Source: Antribacter gilvus (lineage in GTDB: Bacteria > Actinomycetota > Actinomycetes > Actinomycetales > Cellulomonadaceae). Taken from it: a stretch of 64,000 nt of DNA. Made by a program: the position numbers and the translations under genes. The DNA lies in NCBI RefSeq assembly GCF_003946865.1, contig NZ_QXTH01000008.1, positions 1 to 64,000 of the forward strand, read 5' to 3'. The notes under the pieces were generated by a model. That model saw only the letters and a list, made by a program, of their open reading frames with translations, did not search any database and was not told the DNA's origin. Positions 34,481 through 43,883 of the stretch are shown here, one piece after another (the stretch's first letter is position 1; each line of letters starts with the position of its first letter).

Positions 34481-36616
34481 CTACCCCAGCCGCCCCCACA
34501 GGAACGTCCAGTGCGTCGCCGCCATGTGGGCCGCCTGCGCATTGTTCGCCGCGCCGCCGTGACCGCCCTCGATGTTCTCGTAGTAGGTCACGTCCTTGCC
34601 CGCCTCGAGCATGAGCGCGGCCAGCTTGCGGGCGTGGCCCGGGTGCACGCGGTCGTCCTTCGTGGACGTCGTGAACAGCACGGGCGGGTAGTCCCCGTCC
34701 GCCGCGAACAGGTGGTACGGCGAGAACGCCCTGATGAACTCCCAGTCGTCCGTGTCAGGGTCGCCGTACTCGGCCATCCACGACGCCCCGGCCAGCAGGT
34801 GCGAGTACCGCTTCATGTCGAGCAGCGGCACGCCCACGATCACGGCGCCGAACAGGTCCGGGTACTGCGTCAGCATGTTCCCGGCCAGCAGCCCGCCGTT
34901 GGACCGGCCCTCCATCCCGAGCCGCTCCGGCACGGTGATGCCGCGGGCGACGAGGTCGCGCGCCACCGCGGCGAAGTCCTCGTACGCGCGGTGGCGCCGC
35001 TCCCGCAGCGCTGCCTGGTGCCAGGACGGCCCGTACTCGCCGCCGCCGCGGATGTTCGCCACCGCGTACACCCCGCCGCGCGCCAGCCACGCGCGCCCCA
35101 CGGTGCCCGAGTAGCCCGGCAGGATCGCGTGCTCGAACCCGCCGTAGCCCCACAGCAGGGTGGGCGCGGGACCGCCCTCGCCCGACACGAGGTCCGCCCG
35201 GCCGACGACGAAGTACGGGACGCGCGTGCCGTCGTCGGACACCGTGAAGTGCTGGCGGGCCACCAGGCCCTCCGCGTCGAAGTAGGCCGGGGCCTGCTTG
35301 AGTACCTCGGGCGCGGCCTGCCGGCCCTCGGGGCCGGTCACGGTGACGCGTGCCAGGGTGGACGGCGTCAGGTAGCCGGTGGTCACCACCCAGACGTCGT
35401 CGCTGTCGACCGGGTCGACGGCGCCGACGCCCACCGTGAGCAGCTCGCCGCCCAGCGGGAGCTCGCTGCGCGCCCACTCCCCCGCGCCCGACGCAGGCGG
35501 GGTCAGCACGTGCAGCTGGTTCTTCACGTCGTCCAGGACGTTGACCACCAGGTGGTGGCGCGTCCAGGTGGCCCCGGCGAGCGAGGTCGTCGCCGTCGGC
35601 TCGAACAGGACCGCGAGGTCGCGGGAGCCGGCCAGGAACTCGTCGAACGCGGCGGCGAGGAGCGAGCCGGCGGCGAAGGTGCGGCCGTCGACGGTCCAGT
35701 CGTCACGCAGCTCGACCAGCATCCACTCGCGGTGCAGGCCCACCTCCGCGGAGTCCGGGACGTCGATCTTGGTGAGCGTCTGCTCGGGCGTGCCCGGCGC
35801 CGTCGCCAGGTACGTCTCGCTGCGGTAGAACGCGATGGCGCGGGAGACGAGGTCGCGCTCGAAGCCCGGCGTGCGGGAGCGGCGGGCGCTGATGTACATG
35901 TCCTCGTCCGTGCCCTCGTAGACCGGGGCGGCCTCCTCGACCGGGGTGCCCCGGTGCCAGAGCCGCACCGTGCGGGGGTAGCCCGCGGGGGTCAGGGTGC
36001 CCGGGCCCAGGTCCGTGAAGACGTAGACCGAGTCCTCGTCGGCCCACGAGAGGCCGCCCTTGGCCTGCTCGCGGCGGAAGCCGCCCTCGGCAGGCTCCAC
36101 GAACCGCTTCTCGACGAGGTCGAACTCGCGGGTCACGTCGCTGTCCGAGCCGCCCGGGCTCAGCTCCACGAGCGCCCGCCGGAACGGCTCGCCGGCCGCC
36201 AGCCGCTCCGGCGTCGGGCGCAGCACGCTCGCGCCGTGCCACACCCACGAGTTGCCCTCGGCCTCCGCGACGGCGTCGAGGTCCAGGACCGTCTCCCACT
36301 CGGGGGACTCGGTGCGGTACGACTCCGGCGTGGTGCGCCGCCACAGGCCACGCTCGTGCCGGGCGTCCTGCCAGAAGTTGTAGTAGTGGCCGCCGACCTC
36401 GGACACGTGCGGGATCTTGGCCTCCGAGTCGAGGACCTCGCGGACCTCGTCCTCGATCGCGGCGAAGAGGTCGCCGCCGAGCGCGGCGGCGCTCTCGGCG
36501 TTGCGGTCGCGGACCCAGGCGAGGGACTGCGCGCCCTCGACCTCCTCGAGCCAGGTGAACGGGTCGGGAGCGGCGGGGTCGATCGGGGTGGCGATCTGGG
36601 CGGGCTCAGCACTCAT
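34481..36616 (-). CDS. Prolyl oligopeptidase-family serine peptidase (S9A)
   Basis: The 711-residue cytosolic peptidase has an N-terminal beta-propeller (about 80-420) and a C-terminal alpha/beta-hydrolase domain. The triad is visible as Ser in GRSNGG, Asp in STKDDRVHPGHA and His in EGGHGG. It cleaves short peptides after proline. The last third also has NIRGGGEYGPSWHQAAL, a hallmark of S9A. The ATG was chosen because a TAGGGT -10 ends seven bases before it (leaderless). A GTG three codons earlier lies inside this -10 region and is unlikely. Confidence 0.93.
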   Translation of the reverse strand: MSAEPAQIATPIDPAAPDPFTWLEEVEGAQSLAWVRDRNAESAAALGGDLFAAIEDEVREVLDSEAKIPHVSEVGGHYYNFWQDARHERGLWRRTTPESYRTESPEWETVLDLDAVAEAEGNSWVWHGASVLRPTPERLAAGEPFRRALVELSPGGSDSDVTREFDLVEKRFVEPAEGGFRREQAKGGLSWADEDSVYVFTDLGPGTLTPAGYPRTVRLWHRGTPVEEAAPVYEGTDEDMYISARRSRTPGFERDLVSRAIAFYRSETYLATAPGTPEQTLTKIDVPDSAEVGLHREWMLVELRDDWTVDGRTFAAGSLLAAAFDEFLAGSRDLAVLFEPTATTSLAGATWTRHHLVVNVLDDVKNQLHVLTPPASGAGEWARSELPLGGELLTVGVGAVDPVDSDDVWVVTTGYLTPSTLARVTVTGPEGRQAAPEVLKQAPAYFDAEGLVARQHFTVSDDGTRVPYFVVGRADLVSGEGGPAPTLLWGYGGFEHAILPGYSGTVGRAWLARGGVYAVANIRGGGEYGPSWHQAALRERRHRAYEDFAAVARDLVARGITVPERLGMEGRSNGGLLAGNMLTQYPDLFGAVIVGVPLLDMKRYSHLLAGASWMAEYGDPDTDDWEFIRAFSPYHLFAADGDYPPVLFTTSTKDDRVHPGHARKLAALMLEAGKDVTYYENIEGGHGGAANNAQAAHMAATHWTFLWGRLG

Positions 36617-36623
36617 GCGCAGC

Positions 36624-36629
36624 ACCCTA
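36624..36629 (-). promoter_or_regulatory. -10 box TAGGGT for leaderless prolyl oligopeptidase mRNA
   Basis: TAGGGT on the minus strand ends seven bases before the ATG. No good -35 box is seen 16-18 bp upstream and no ribosome binding site is present. Confidence 0.5.
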
Positions 36630-36716
36630 CGCGGCGTGGCAGGCGGTCCCGGCCGTGGTGGCCGCCCGGGGCTGCCGTGGCCACCCCGGCCGCCCCGGGC
36701 CCCGTGCGGCGCCGGC

Positions 36717-37754
36717 TCAGGCGCTGGCGCGCTCCGCGAGGGCCTCCGCGACGCGACCCAGGTTCGCGAGCTCGGCGCGGTGCTCGTCCACCGAGGCGAG
36801 CCTGCGCCGGTGCGCGCCGAGCAGCGTCACGGCGTCGAGGCCGGCGGCCGGCAGCCCGACCCGCCGCCACGGCACGCCCACCAGGTCGACCAGCTCGCCC
36901 AGCGCGGGTCCGGCGCACTGCGAGACCCGGACGGGCGGCAGCCCCGCCCAGAGCCCCGTGCCGCGCTCCGTGGCGCGGGCCAGGAGCTCCCACGCCCGCT
37001 CGTTCCAGCCGTCCGGGGCCAAGGCGGCGACGTCGAGGCCGATGGCGTCCGCTCCCGCGAGCACCACCGGCGGCACGCCCACCCACGTGGCGCCGAGGTG
37101 CACCACGGAACGCGCGCCGACGTCCCGGACGGCCGCGATCACCGGCTCGAGGCCGGCCACGATGTCGGGGCCCTGCACCTCGCGCAGGCGGCTGAACCCG
37201 GAGAACGTCGGCAGTACACCGGCGTGGACCTGGCCGAGGAGCGGCTCCGAGAGCTGGACCACGACGTCGGCCCCCGGGACCTGCTCCCGCAGGTCGGCGA
37301 CGTGCGTGCGGATCCCTTCCGCGAGCGCCAGCGCGAGGGCGCGGCGCGCGCCCTTGTCGGCCAGGACGCGGTCGCCGCGCGCCGACCACAGCTCGGCGGC
37401 CAGGGTCCAGGGGCCGGTGAGCTCGACGGTGAGCGGGCCCACGTAGCCGTAGGCGGCGATGGCGAGGGCGCCGAGGTCGTCGACGCGGAACGCGTCGGCC
37501 CGCCGCTCGTCCAGACCGGGGTTGTCGGTGAGCTTCCAGCCGTGCGGGCCGAGCTCCACGGGCATCTCGTCGAGCAGAGCGGCGGTGCGCCCCAGCAGGT
37601 CGGCGCCGGGGCCGCGCGCGGGCAGCTGGACGACGAACGGGATCGCGTCCACGCCGGTCGGCACGTCCGCGAGGTCCCCGAGCACCATCTGCTGCGCCTC
37701 GAGCACGTCCCGCTCGCCGCCGGGCCATGGCCCGTGCCCGCTGACTGCCGTCAT
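36717..37754 (-). CDS. Cobalamin-independent methionine synthase-like (UROD/MetE) protein
   Basis: The 345-residue protein is a TIM-barrel of the UROD/MetE superfamily, much shorter than true MetE (about 750 residues). Recognisable parts are ELTGPWTLA, VVVQLSEPLLGQV and VVHLGATWVG. The zinc-binding His-x-Cys of active MetE is not clearly present, so methionine synthesis is uncertain. Genes of this type regularly follow mnmA in Actinobacteria, usually just before ligA, as seen here except for ligA. GAGGGAG precedes the ATG. Confidence 0.8.
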   Translation of the reverse strand: MTAVSGHGPWPGGERDVLEAQQMVLGDLADVPTGVDAIPFVVQLPARGPGADLLGRTAALLDEMPVELGPHGWKLTDNPGLDERRADAFRVDDLGALAIAAYGYVGPLTVELTGPWTLAAELWSARGDRVLADKGARRALALALAEGIRTHVADLREQVPGADVVVQLSEPLLGQVHAGVLPTFSGFSRLREVQGPDIVAGLEPVIAAVRDVGARSVVHLGATWVGVPPVVLAGADAIGLDVAALAPDGWNERAWELLARATERGTGLWAGLPPVRVSQCAGPALGELVDLVGVPWRRVGLPAAGLDAVTLLGAHRRRLASVDEHRAELANLGRVAEALAERASA

Positions 37755-37784
37755 GCTGTGCTCCCTCGTCGATGGCCACCCCTC

Positions 37785-37825
37785 GCCGAGATAGTACGTC
37801 CGTCCGACGGGGTCACTACCTCGGC
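37785..37825. repeat. 41-bp palindromic repeat, copy A1
   Basis: The unit has arms GCCGAGATAGT and ACTACCTCGGC around a 19-base centre. Compared with copy A2 its centre is in inverted orientation. Together with A2 it fills the gap between mnmA and the methionine-synthase-like gene. The single arm mismatch becomes a G-U pair in minus-strand RNA. Confidence 0.85.
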
Positions 37826-37836
37826 GGGCTCTTCGT

Positions 37837-37877
37837 GCCGAGATAGTGACCCCGTCGGACGACGTGACTACCTCGGC
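37837..37877. repeat. 41-bp palindromic repeat, copy A2
   Basis: The same 11-bp arms enclose the centre gaccccgtcggacgacgtg. It lies 22 bases past the mnmA stop codon and 11 bases from copy A1, so it may end or stabilise mnmA transcripts. Confidence 0.85.
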
Positions 37878-37899
37878 AGGGGGTTAGGCGGGGTCGCGG

Positions 37900-39045
37900 T
37901 CAGCGCGAGCGCCAGGCTCCCGTCACCGTCGCCTGGCCCAGCACCCGCGTGCCGCGGTACACCACCACGGACTGGCCGGGGGCCACGCCGCGCAGCGGGT
38001 CGCCCACGAGCTGGACCTCCAGGCCCGGGGTGCCCGACGGCGGCACGGCCTCGCCCGGGTGCACCGCCTCGCCCGTAGCCCGGACCCGCGCCGGCACCGG
38101 GGCGCCGTGCGCCCGCACCTGGACCTCGCCGTCGATCCAGCCGTCGGGGCCCGCCTCCTCGGCCGGGGAGCAGAGCCAGATCGCCTTCTCGCCCGCGACC
38201 CGGTCGACGCTCAGGAGCTCGGCGGGGCCCACCACGACGGTGTTGGTCGAGACCTGCACGTCCACCACGTAGCGGGGCGCGCCGTCGGGGGCCGGACGCC
38301 CGAGCGCGAGGCCCTTGCGCTGGCCCACCGTGAAGGCGTAGGCGCCGTCGTGCTCGCCCACCACGTCGCCCGACACGTCCACCACGGTGCCGGGCCGCGA
38401 CCCGAGGCGGGAGCGCAGGAAGCCGCGGGTGTCGCCGTCGGCCACGAAGCAGATGTCGTAGGAGTCGGGCTTGGCGGAGACGGACAGGCCGCGCTGGGCG
38501 GCCTCGGCGCGCACCTCGTCCTTGGACGCGAAGCCGCCGAGCGGGAACTTCGCCCGGGCCAGCCGCTCCGGCCCCATCACGGCCAGCACGTAGGACTGGT
38601 CCTTGGCGTCGTTCGGCGAGCGGTGCAGCTCGGGCGCCCCGCCCGGACCCGTGACGACCTGGGCGTAGTGGCCCGTCACGACGGCGTCGAAGCCGAGCGC
38701 GGTGGCCTTGTCGAGCAGCGCCTCGAACTTGATGTGCTCGTTGCAGCGCACGCACGGGTTGGGCGTGCGGCCTGCCTCGTACTCCGAGAGGAAGTCGGCC
38801 ACGACGGTGTCCTCGAACCGCTCGGACAGGTCCCACACGTAGTAGGGGATGCCAAGCACGTCGGCGGCGCGCCGGGCGTCGCCCGCGTCCTCGATGGAGC
38901 AGCAGCCGCGTGAGCCCGTGCGGAACTGGTCGCGGTTGCGGGACAGCGCCATGTGCACGCCCACCACCTCGTGCCCGGCCTCGACTGCCAGCGCCGCCGC
39001 GACGGCCGAGTCCACGCCGCCCGACATCGCAGCCAGCACCCTCAT
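37900..39045 (-). CDS. mnmA: tRNA 2-thiouridylase MnmA
   Basis: The 381-residue enzyme thiolates U34 of Lys, Glu and Gln tRNAs, using ATP and persulfide sulfur. It has the PP-loop SGGVDS (8-13), the first catalytic cysteine in NPCVRCN, and the second in [10 protein letters not shown], followed by a beta-barrel. Its ATG overlaps the stop of the cysteine desulfurase gene (ATGA), which supplies the sulfur, so the two are coupled. Confidence 0.96.
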   Translation of the reverse strand: MRVLAAMSGGVDSAVAAALAVEAGHEVVGVHMALSRNRDQFRTGSRGCCSIEDAGDARRAADVLGIPYYVWDLSERFEDTVVADFLSEYEAGRTPNPCVRCNEHIKFEALLDKATALGFDAVVTGHYAQVVTGPGGAPELHRSPNDAKDQSYVLAVMGPERLARAKFPLGGFASKDEVRAEAAQRGLSVSAKPDSYDICFVADGDTRGFLRSRLGSRPGTVVDVSGDVVGEHDGAYAFTVGQRKGLALGRPAPDGAPRYVVDVQVSTNTVVVGPAELLSVDRVAGEKAIWLCSPAEEAGPDGWIDGEVQVRAHGAPVPARVRATGEAVHPGEAVPPSGTPGLEVQLVGDPLRGVAPGQSVVVYRGTRVLGQATVTGAWRSR

Positions 39046-40289
39046 GCCGCACCCCCCATCGCCCGGCCGGACACGAGCCCGGCTGCCTGGGCACGCGACA
39101 CGACCTGCGGCAGAGCCACGGCGAGCCGCTCGACGTCGTCGGCCGTGGAGGTGGCGCCGAGCGAGAACCGCAGCGCCCCGCGGGCCTCGGCCTCGGGCAC
39201 GCCCATGGCGAGCAGCACGTGCGACGGCTGCGGCACGCCCGCCTGGCAGGCCGAGCCTGTGGACGCCTGCACGCCCGCGGAGTCCAGGAGGTAGAGCAGC
39301 GAGTCGCCCTCCGCACCGGGGAAGGTGAAGTGCGCGTTGCCGGGCAGGCGGTCCTGCGGACGCACGACGGGGTCGGGCCCCCGCAGGATGGCCTCGGGCG
39401 CCGCCTCCCGGACCCGCTCCACGAGCCGGTCGCGCAGCGCCGCGAGCCGTGCCGCGCGCTCCTGGCGGCCGGCGACGGCCTCGCGCACCGCGACGGCGAA
39501 CGCGGCGATCGACGGGACGTCCAGGGTGCCGGACCGCACGCCGCGCTCCTGGCCGCCGCCGTGCAGCACGGCCTCCAGCGCCAGCTCGCGCCGGGCCACC
39601 AGGGCGCCGACGCCGGTAGGCCCGCCGAGCTTGTGGCCGCTGATCGTCATGGCGTCCACGCCGGACGCCGCGAAGTCCACCTCGATCTGCCCTACCGCCT
39701 GCACCGCGTCCGTGTGGACGGGGATGCCGTAGGGCCGGGCGGCGCGCACCACCTCGCGCACGGGCTGCACGGCGCCGACCTCGTTGTTGGCCCACATCAC
39801 CGAGATGAGCGCGACCTCGTCGCCGTGCTCCGCCAGCTCGGCGCGCAGGGCGTCGAGGTCGAGCACGCCGTCGCTGTCCACGGGCAGCAGCACGATCTCC
39901 GCGCCCGCGTGCCCGGCCATCCAGAACGCCGGGTCCAGCACCGCGTGGTGCTCCACCGCCGAGACGAGGATCCGGGTGCGGCGCATGTCGTGCGTGCGGC
40001 GGCCCCAGAAGATGCCCTTGATGGCGAGGTTGTCGGCCTCCGTGCCGCCGCCGGTGAAGATGACCTCGCTGGGCCGGGCGCCGACCGCCAGGGCGACCGT
40101 CTCGCGCCCCTCCTCGGCCGCGCGCCGTGCGCCGCGACCCGCGGAGTGGAGGCTCGACGCGTTGCCCGTGAGCTGCGCGTGCTCGACGAACGCCGCCAGC
40201 GCCGCCGCCGACATGGGCGTGGTCGCGGCGTGGTCGAGGTAGGCACCGGCGGGCTTGGCCGCGCCGGGCTCGGAAGGGGTCACGGTCAT
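39042..40289 (-). CDS. Cysteine desulfurase (NifS/IscS type)
   Basis: The 415-residue PLP enzyme takes sulfur from cysteine as a protein-bound persulfide. Visible are the N-terminal YLDHAATTP, the PLP-lysine in [10 protein letters not shown], and the catalytic cysteine in STGSACQAG. It probably serves MnmA next door and other sulfur pathways. The ATG was chosen; a TAGACT -10 box lies only two bases before it, so a leaderless mRNA beginning at the GTG two codons further in is an alternative. Confidence 0.94.
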   Translation of the reverse strand: MTVTPSEPGAAKPAGAYLDHAATTPMSAAALAAFVEHAQLTGNASSLHSAGRGARRAAEEGRETVALAVGARPSEVIFTGGGTEADNLAIKGIFWGRRTHDMRRTRILVSAVEHHAVLDPAFWMAGHAGAEIVLLPVDSDGVLDLDALRAELAEHGDEVALISVMWANNEVGAVQPVREVVRAARPYGIPVHTDAVQAVGQIEVDFAASGVDAMTISGHKLGGPTGVGALVARRELALEAVLHGGGQERGVRSGTLDVPSIAAFAVAVREAVAGRQERAARLAALRDRLVERVREAAPEAILRGPDPVVRPQDRLPGNAHFTFPGAEGDSLLYLLDSAGVQASTGSACQAGVPQPSHVLLAMGVPEAEARGALRFSLGATSTADDVERLAVALPQVVSRAQAAGLVSGRAMGGAA

Positions 40290-40359
40290 CAAGTCTACGA
40301 ACGCCGGGGCGATGCCCGTTCATCCCGGGGCCCGGGGCGCGCCCGGGGTACGACGACGC

Positions 40360-40394
40360 CGGACGGGTCGCCTCGTGCGGAGGCGACACGTCCG
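40360..40394 (-). terminator. Terminator hairpin of the PhoX gene
   Basis: An outer stem CGGACG/CGTCCG and inner stem GTCGCCTC/GAGGCGAC enclose a GTGCG loop. It starts about 26 bases past the PhoX stop codon. Confidence 0.6.
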
Positions 40395-40420
40395 ACGTCG
40401 GTCAGCTCAGGCGCGCCGGG

Positions 40421-42577
40421 TCACGCCCCGCGCGGGAACGGCGACGGGCCGGGGCCCTGCCACACGCCGGGCTTCGGCGCGTTGGCGGTCTTGAAGACCT
40501 GGACGGTCGACGGGCGCGGGCCGCGGAACGCACCCGCGGGGACCGGCTCGCCCGCGGCCAGGTAGTCCGGGAAGTACGACGTCGGAGCGGCGTAGGAACC
40601 GTCGTCGCCCGGGTGCTGCACGTTGACGTAGACCATGCCGTCGACGGCGTCGATCAGCGGGCCGCAGGTCTCGGCGTTGGCCGGCACCGACAGGAACTGC
40701 TGCACGTGGCCGCGCTCGGAGCCGGTCAGCGGCACCTTGAACAGGCCGTCGCACTTCTGGATCGACGACGGCTGGCCGTCGGTGGAGATCCAGAGGTTGC
40801 CCTCCGAGTCGAACGCGAGGTTGTCCGGGCAGGAGATCGGCGAGACCTTGTCGGCCGGGTAGCCCGCGAAGTAGGTGGTGCTGTTGACCGCCGGGTTGCC
40901 CGCCACGATCAGCAGGTTCCACGTGAAGGTGGTGGCGAGCTGGTCGTCGCCGTCCTCGATCATCTCGACCACGTGGCCGTCGCGGTTGGTGTTGCGGGGG
41001 TTGGCCTCGTCGGCCGCGCCGCGCGAGCCGCCGCGCGAGGAGTTGTTGGTGCACGCCACGTAGATGCGGCCCGTGATCGGGTTGGGCTCCACGTCCTCCG
41101 GACGGTCCATCTTGGTGGCGCCCACGGCGTCGCCCGCGAGGCGGGTGAAGACGAGGACCTCCTCGAGGGACATGCCGGGGACCTGGGACACGCCGTCCTT
41201 GACGAGCGCGATCCACTCGCCGGTGCCGTCGAACGCGCCGTCGGCCGGGAGCGCACCGGAGCCGTCGATCTCGCCCGCACTGTTGCCGTGGAACTTCGCC
41301 ACGTAGAGGTCACCCTCCGACAGCAGCGTCTTGTTGTGGGCGCGGGCCGCGGCGCTGTTGCCCTCGCGCATGGTGCCCGAGGAGACGAACTTGTAGACGT
41401 AGTCGAAGACCTCGTCGTCGCCCATGTAGGCCACCGCGTGCTTGTCCTTCGACAGGATGACGTTGGCGCCCTCGTGCTTCATGCGGCCCATCGCGGTGTG
41501 CTTCACCGGAGCGGCCGACGGGTCGTACGGGTCGAGCTCCACGATCCAGCCGAACCGGCGGCTCTCGTTCTCGTAACCCGGGTTGTTGCCGTCGAAGCGC
41601 GGCTCGTCCTGCTCCCAGCCGTAACCCGTGGCGGAGTTGCGCAGGCCGTAGCGGGCGTCACGCGGGTCCTTGCCGTTGACCCGGATGTAGCCGTTGAAGT
41701 TCTCCTCGCCCGACACCACGGTGCCCCACGGCGTGGTGCCGCCGGCGCAGTTGTTGAGCGTGCCGAGCACACGCGTCCCGGTGGGGTCCGCGACCGTCTG
41801 CAGCAGGTGCGAGCCGGCGGCAGGGCCGTCGATCACGAACTCGGTGCCCATGTGGAGGCGGCGGTTCAGGGGGCTGATCCGCTCGTACGACCACGGCCGG
41901 CCCGGGCCCTCGCGGCGGACCTCGACGACGGACATGCCGTGCGCGGCGCGCTCGATCGCACGCTTCGTCGGCGCGTCGTACGACGCGTCGAACATGATGC
42001 CGGGGTTGGTGTACTCGTGGTTGCTGACGAGCAGACCCCGCTTGCCGCGGCCCGGGCCCTTGCCCGACTGCCAGCCACGGACCTGGCAGTGCGCCGGGTC
42101 CTCGGGGAGGATGTCCAGGTAGTCCACGTTGTAGCCGAACTGCAGCGCCTGCTGCTCCGGCGACTGGGTGCGGGGGTCGAACGCGCGGCCGCCCGGGAGG
42201 ATCGGGTCGCCCCAGCGGATGATCGGGCTCCAGGAATAGCCCTCGGGGACCACGAACGCGTCGGTCACGGCGGGCTGCGAGGCGATCGGGCCGAACGCAA
42301 GGCCCTTGCCTGCACGGGGGCGGGCGGCGGCGGGGGCAGCGGTGCCCACCTGCGCGACGATCACCACGGCGGCCGCGGCGGCGCCGATGCCACCCAGCAT
42401 CGCGCGGCGGGAGAGCGCGGCGCCGGCCACATCACGGAAGTACTCGTTGGCGGACTGGTTGGACGCGGGGTGCGAGCACGCGTCGGCACACTTCAGGCGG
42501 CACGTCACTGGGCTGCGCTTGCCCCGGGCGTAGGGCACCAGGCCAAGCAGCTGGCGCGATTCGGGTGCGATCGTCAT
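40421..42577 (-). CDS. PhoX-family (DUF839) alkaline phosphatase, Tat-exported
   Basis: The 718-residue protein has a late Tat motif SRRAML (56-61) followed by an Ala-rich hydrophobic stretch. Before it is a Cys-rich segment with C26, C30 and C34 (TCRLKCADACSHP). The mature part has PhoX features such as SGEENFNGY, YMGDDE and the late RPEDVEPNP and PDNLAFDSEGNLW segments. PhoX releases phosphate from organic esters outside the membrane with calcium and iron. A PHO box upstream predicts induction on phosphate starvation by PhoP. GGAG precedes the ATG. Confidence 0.93.
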   Translation of the reverse strand: MTIAPESRQLLGLVPYARGKRSPVTCRLKCADACSHPASNQSANEYFRDVAGAALSRRAMLGGIGAAAAAVVIVAQVGTAAPAAARPRAGKGLAFGPIASQPAVTDAFVVPEGYSWSPIIRWGDPILPGGRAFDPRTQSPEQQALQFGYNVDYLDILPEDPAHCQVRGWQSGKGPGRGKRGLLVSNHEYTNPGIMFDASYDAPTKRAIERAAHGMSVVEVRREGPGRPWSYERISPLNRRLHMGTEFVIDGPAAGSHLLQTVADPTGTRVLGTLNNCAGGTTPWGTVVSGEENFNGYIRVNGKDPRDARYGLRNSATGYGWEQDEPRFDGNNPGYENESRRFGWIVELDPYDPSAAPVKHTAMGRMKHEGANVILSKDKHAVAYMGDDEVFDYVYKFVSSGTMREGNSAAARAHNKTLLSEGDLYVAKFHGNSAGEIDGSGALPADGAFDGTGEWIALVKDGVSQVPGMSLEEVLVFTRLAGDAVGATKMDRPEDVEPNPITGRIYVACTNNSSRGGSRGAADEANPRNTNRDGHVVEMIEDGDDQLATTFTWNLLIVAGNPAVNSTTYFAGYPADKVSPISCPDNLAFDSEGNLWISTDGQPSSIQKCDGLFKVPLTGSERGHVQQFLSVPANAETCGPLIDAVDGMVYVNVQHPGDDGSYAAPTSYFPDYLAAGEPVPAGAFRGPRPSTVQVFKTANAPKPGVWQGPGPSPFPRGA

Positions 42578-42665
42578 CGGAGGACTCCGGTTCTGGCATG
42601 GGGGGCCGTAGGACGCTGCCGACGCTAGGAGCGGGCGATGACCTCGCGACGAAAGGCCCGGTACG

Positions 42666-42687
42666 CCCAGGTGAACACCGGGTGACC
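42666..42687 (-). promoter_or_regulatory. PHO box: two 11-bp direct repeats
   Basis: On the minus strand GGTCACCCGGT (42677-42687) is followed directly by GTTCACCTGGG (42666-42676). The streptomycete PhoP consensus is G(G/T)TCAYYYR(G/C)G; the second unit fits fully and the first at 10 of 11 positions. It lies 89 bases before the PhoX start. A possible -10 TAGCGT is at 42622-42627. Confidence 0.75.
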
Positions 42688-42731
42688 GGGAGGCGCTGGT
42701 TGTGTGGAAACGTTCGCGCAGCGCACGCCGG

Positions 42732-42777
42732 GGCGCGTCAGGCGGGGCGCGTCAGGCAGAGCGCGTCAGGCGGGGCG
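42732..42777. repeat. 14-bp tandem repeat, 3.3 copies, spanning the ThiF stop codon
   Basis: The unit GGCGCGTCAGGCGG repeats three times with one or two changes plus a partial copy. The stop codon of the ThiF-rhodanese gene lies in one copy, so copy-number change would affect its C-terminus or stop. It also lies in the upstream region of the PhoX gene. Confidence 0.7.
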
Positions 42778-43875
42778 GAGGGCGCGCACGGTGACGTCGC
42801 GCCAGCCCTCGGCGGCCAGCAGCGTCGCGGCGCCGCGCGAGCGCAGCCCCCGCTCGCACACCACGACCACAGGCGCGTCCAGGGGGTGCGCCAGCAGCTC
42901 GGCCGGCAGGTCACCCGCCGCGAGGTCCTCCAGCCGCGCGTGCACGGCCCCGGGCACCGCGCCGGGCACGAGCCCGACGTCGAGCAGGAGCGCCGGCCCG
43001 GCCACCCCCGGGCCGACGACGGACGGGTCGCCCGGGTGCACCGGGTCACCGAGGGCGCGGGCGGGCTCGGCGGGCGCGGTGGCCGCGACGGCGGGCGACG
43101 GCGGGGTCATCGGCACCACCGGCGCCAGCTCGATCGTGTCCCAGCCCGAGGTGCGCGCGTCGTAGACGAGGACCCGGCCGAGGGCGACGTCGCCCGTGCC
43201 GGTCAGCAGCTTCACGGCCTCGACCGCCATGGTGGCACCCACGACCCCGCACGCCGGGCCGAGCACGCCCGCGGTCGCGCAGGACTCGCCCTCCTCGGGC
43301 TGCGGCCCGAAGACGTCGGGGTAGGTGATGGCCCGGCCGCCGGGCGCGGCCGACCACCACACGCTGACCTGCCCGTCCCAGCCCAGCACCGTCCCCCAGA
43401 CGACGGGGAGGCCGAGCGCGGCGGCGGCGTCGGACACGGCGTAGCGCGTGGCGAACGTGTCGGAGCCGTCCACCACCAGGTCGTAGCCGTCGAGGATCCG
43501 CCGGGCGTTGCCCGGGTCGAGCCGCTCGCGGTGCTCCACGACCGTCTGGCGGGGGCGGAGGGCCCGCAACGACTCCGCAGCCGACGCCGTCTTGGGACGG
43601 CCCACGTCTCCCGCCCCGTGCAGCACCTGGCGCTGCAGGTTGGAGGTGTCCACGACGTCGTCGTCCAGCACGCCGAGCGTGCCGACCCCGGCCGCCGCGA
43701 GGTAGGGCAGCACCGCCGAGCCGAGCCCGCCCGCGCCGACCACGAGGACGCGGGCTCCGGCGAGGCGCGCCTGTGCCTCCGGCCCGAAGCCGTCGAGGAT
43801 CAGGTGCCGTGAGGCGCGCCGCCGCTCCGCCGCGTCGAGGGCGACACGGTGCGGGACCAGGGGCGGCACGCTCAC
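42766..43875 (-). CDS. ThiF/MoeB-type adenylyltransferase with C-terminal rhodanese domain
   Basis: The 369-residue protein has an E1-like domain with GAGGLGSAV (46-54), DxDxVxxSNLQRQ as DDDVVDTSNLQRQ, and SCATAGVLGPACG. The C-terminal rhodanese domain (about 265-369) keeps the active Cys loop CERGLRS. Such proteins adenylate and then thiocarboxylate sulfur-carrier proteins in molybdopterin or thiamine synthesis. The GTG start lies eight bases past the etfA stop. It fits beside the cysteine desulfurase as a sulfur donor. Confidence 0.9.
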   Translation of the reverse strand: MSVPPLVPHRVALDAAERRRASRHLILDGFGPEAQARLAGARVLVVGAGGLGSAVLPYLAAAGVGTLGVLDDDVVDTSNLQRQVLHGAGDVGRPKTASAAESLRALRPRQTVVEHRERLDPGNARRILDGYDLVVDGSDTFATRYAVSDAAAALGLPVVWGTVLGWDGQVSVWWSAAPGGRAITYPDVFGPQPEEGESCATAGVLGPACGVVGATMAVEAVKLLTGTGDVALGRVLVYDARTSGWDTIELAPVVPMTPPSPAVAATAPAEPARALGDPVHPGDPSVVGPGVAGPALLLDVGLVPGAVPGAVHARLEDLAAGDLPAELLAHPLDAPVVVVCERGLRSRGAATLLAAEGWRDVTVRALRPA

Positions 43876-43883
43876 GGCACCGG

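Noticed and set aside
37785-37877. The 41-bp repeats as a CRISPR array
   Set aside because: Only two units per site, spacers of 11-12 bases, and no cas genes. The units are palindromic over their full length.
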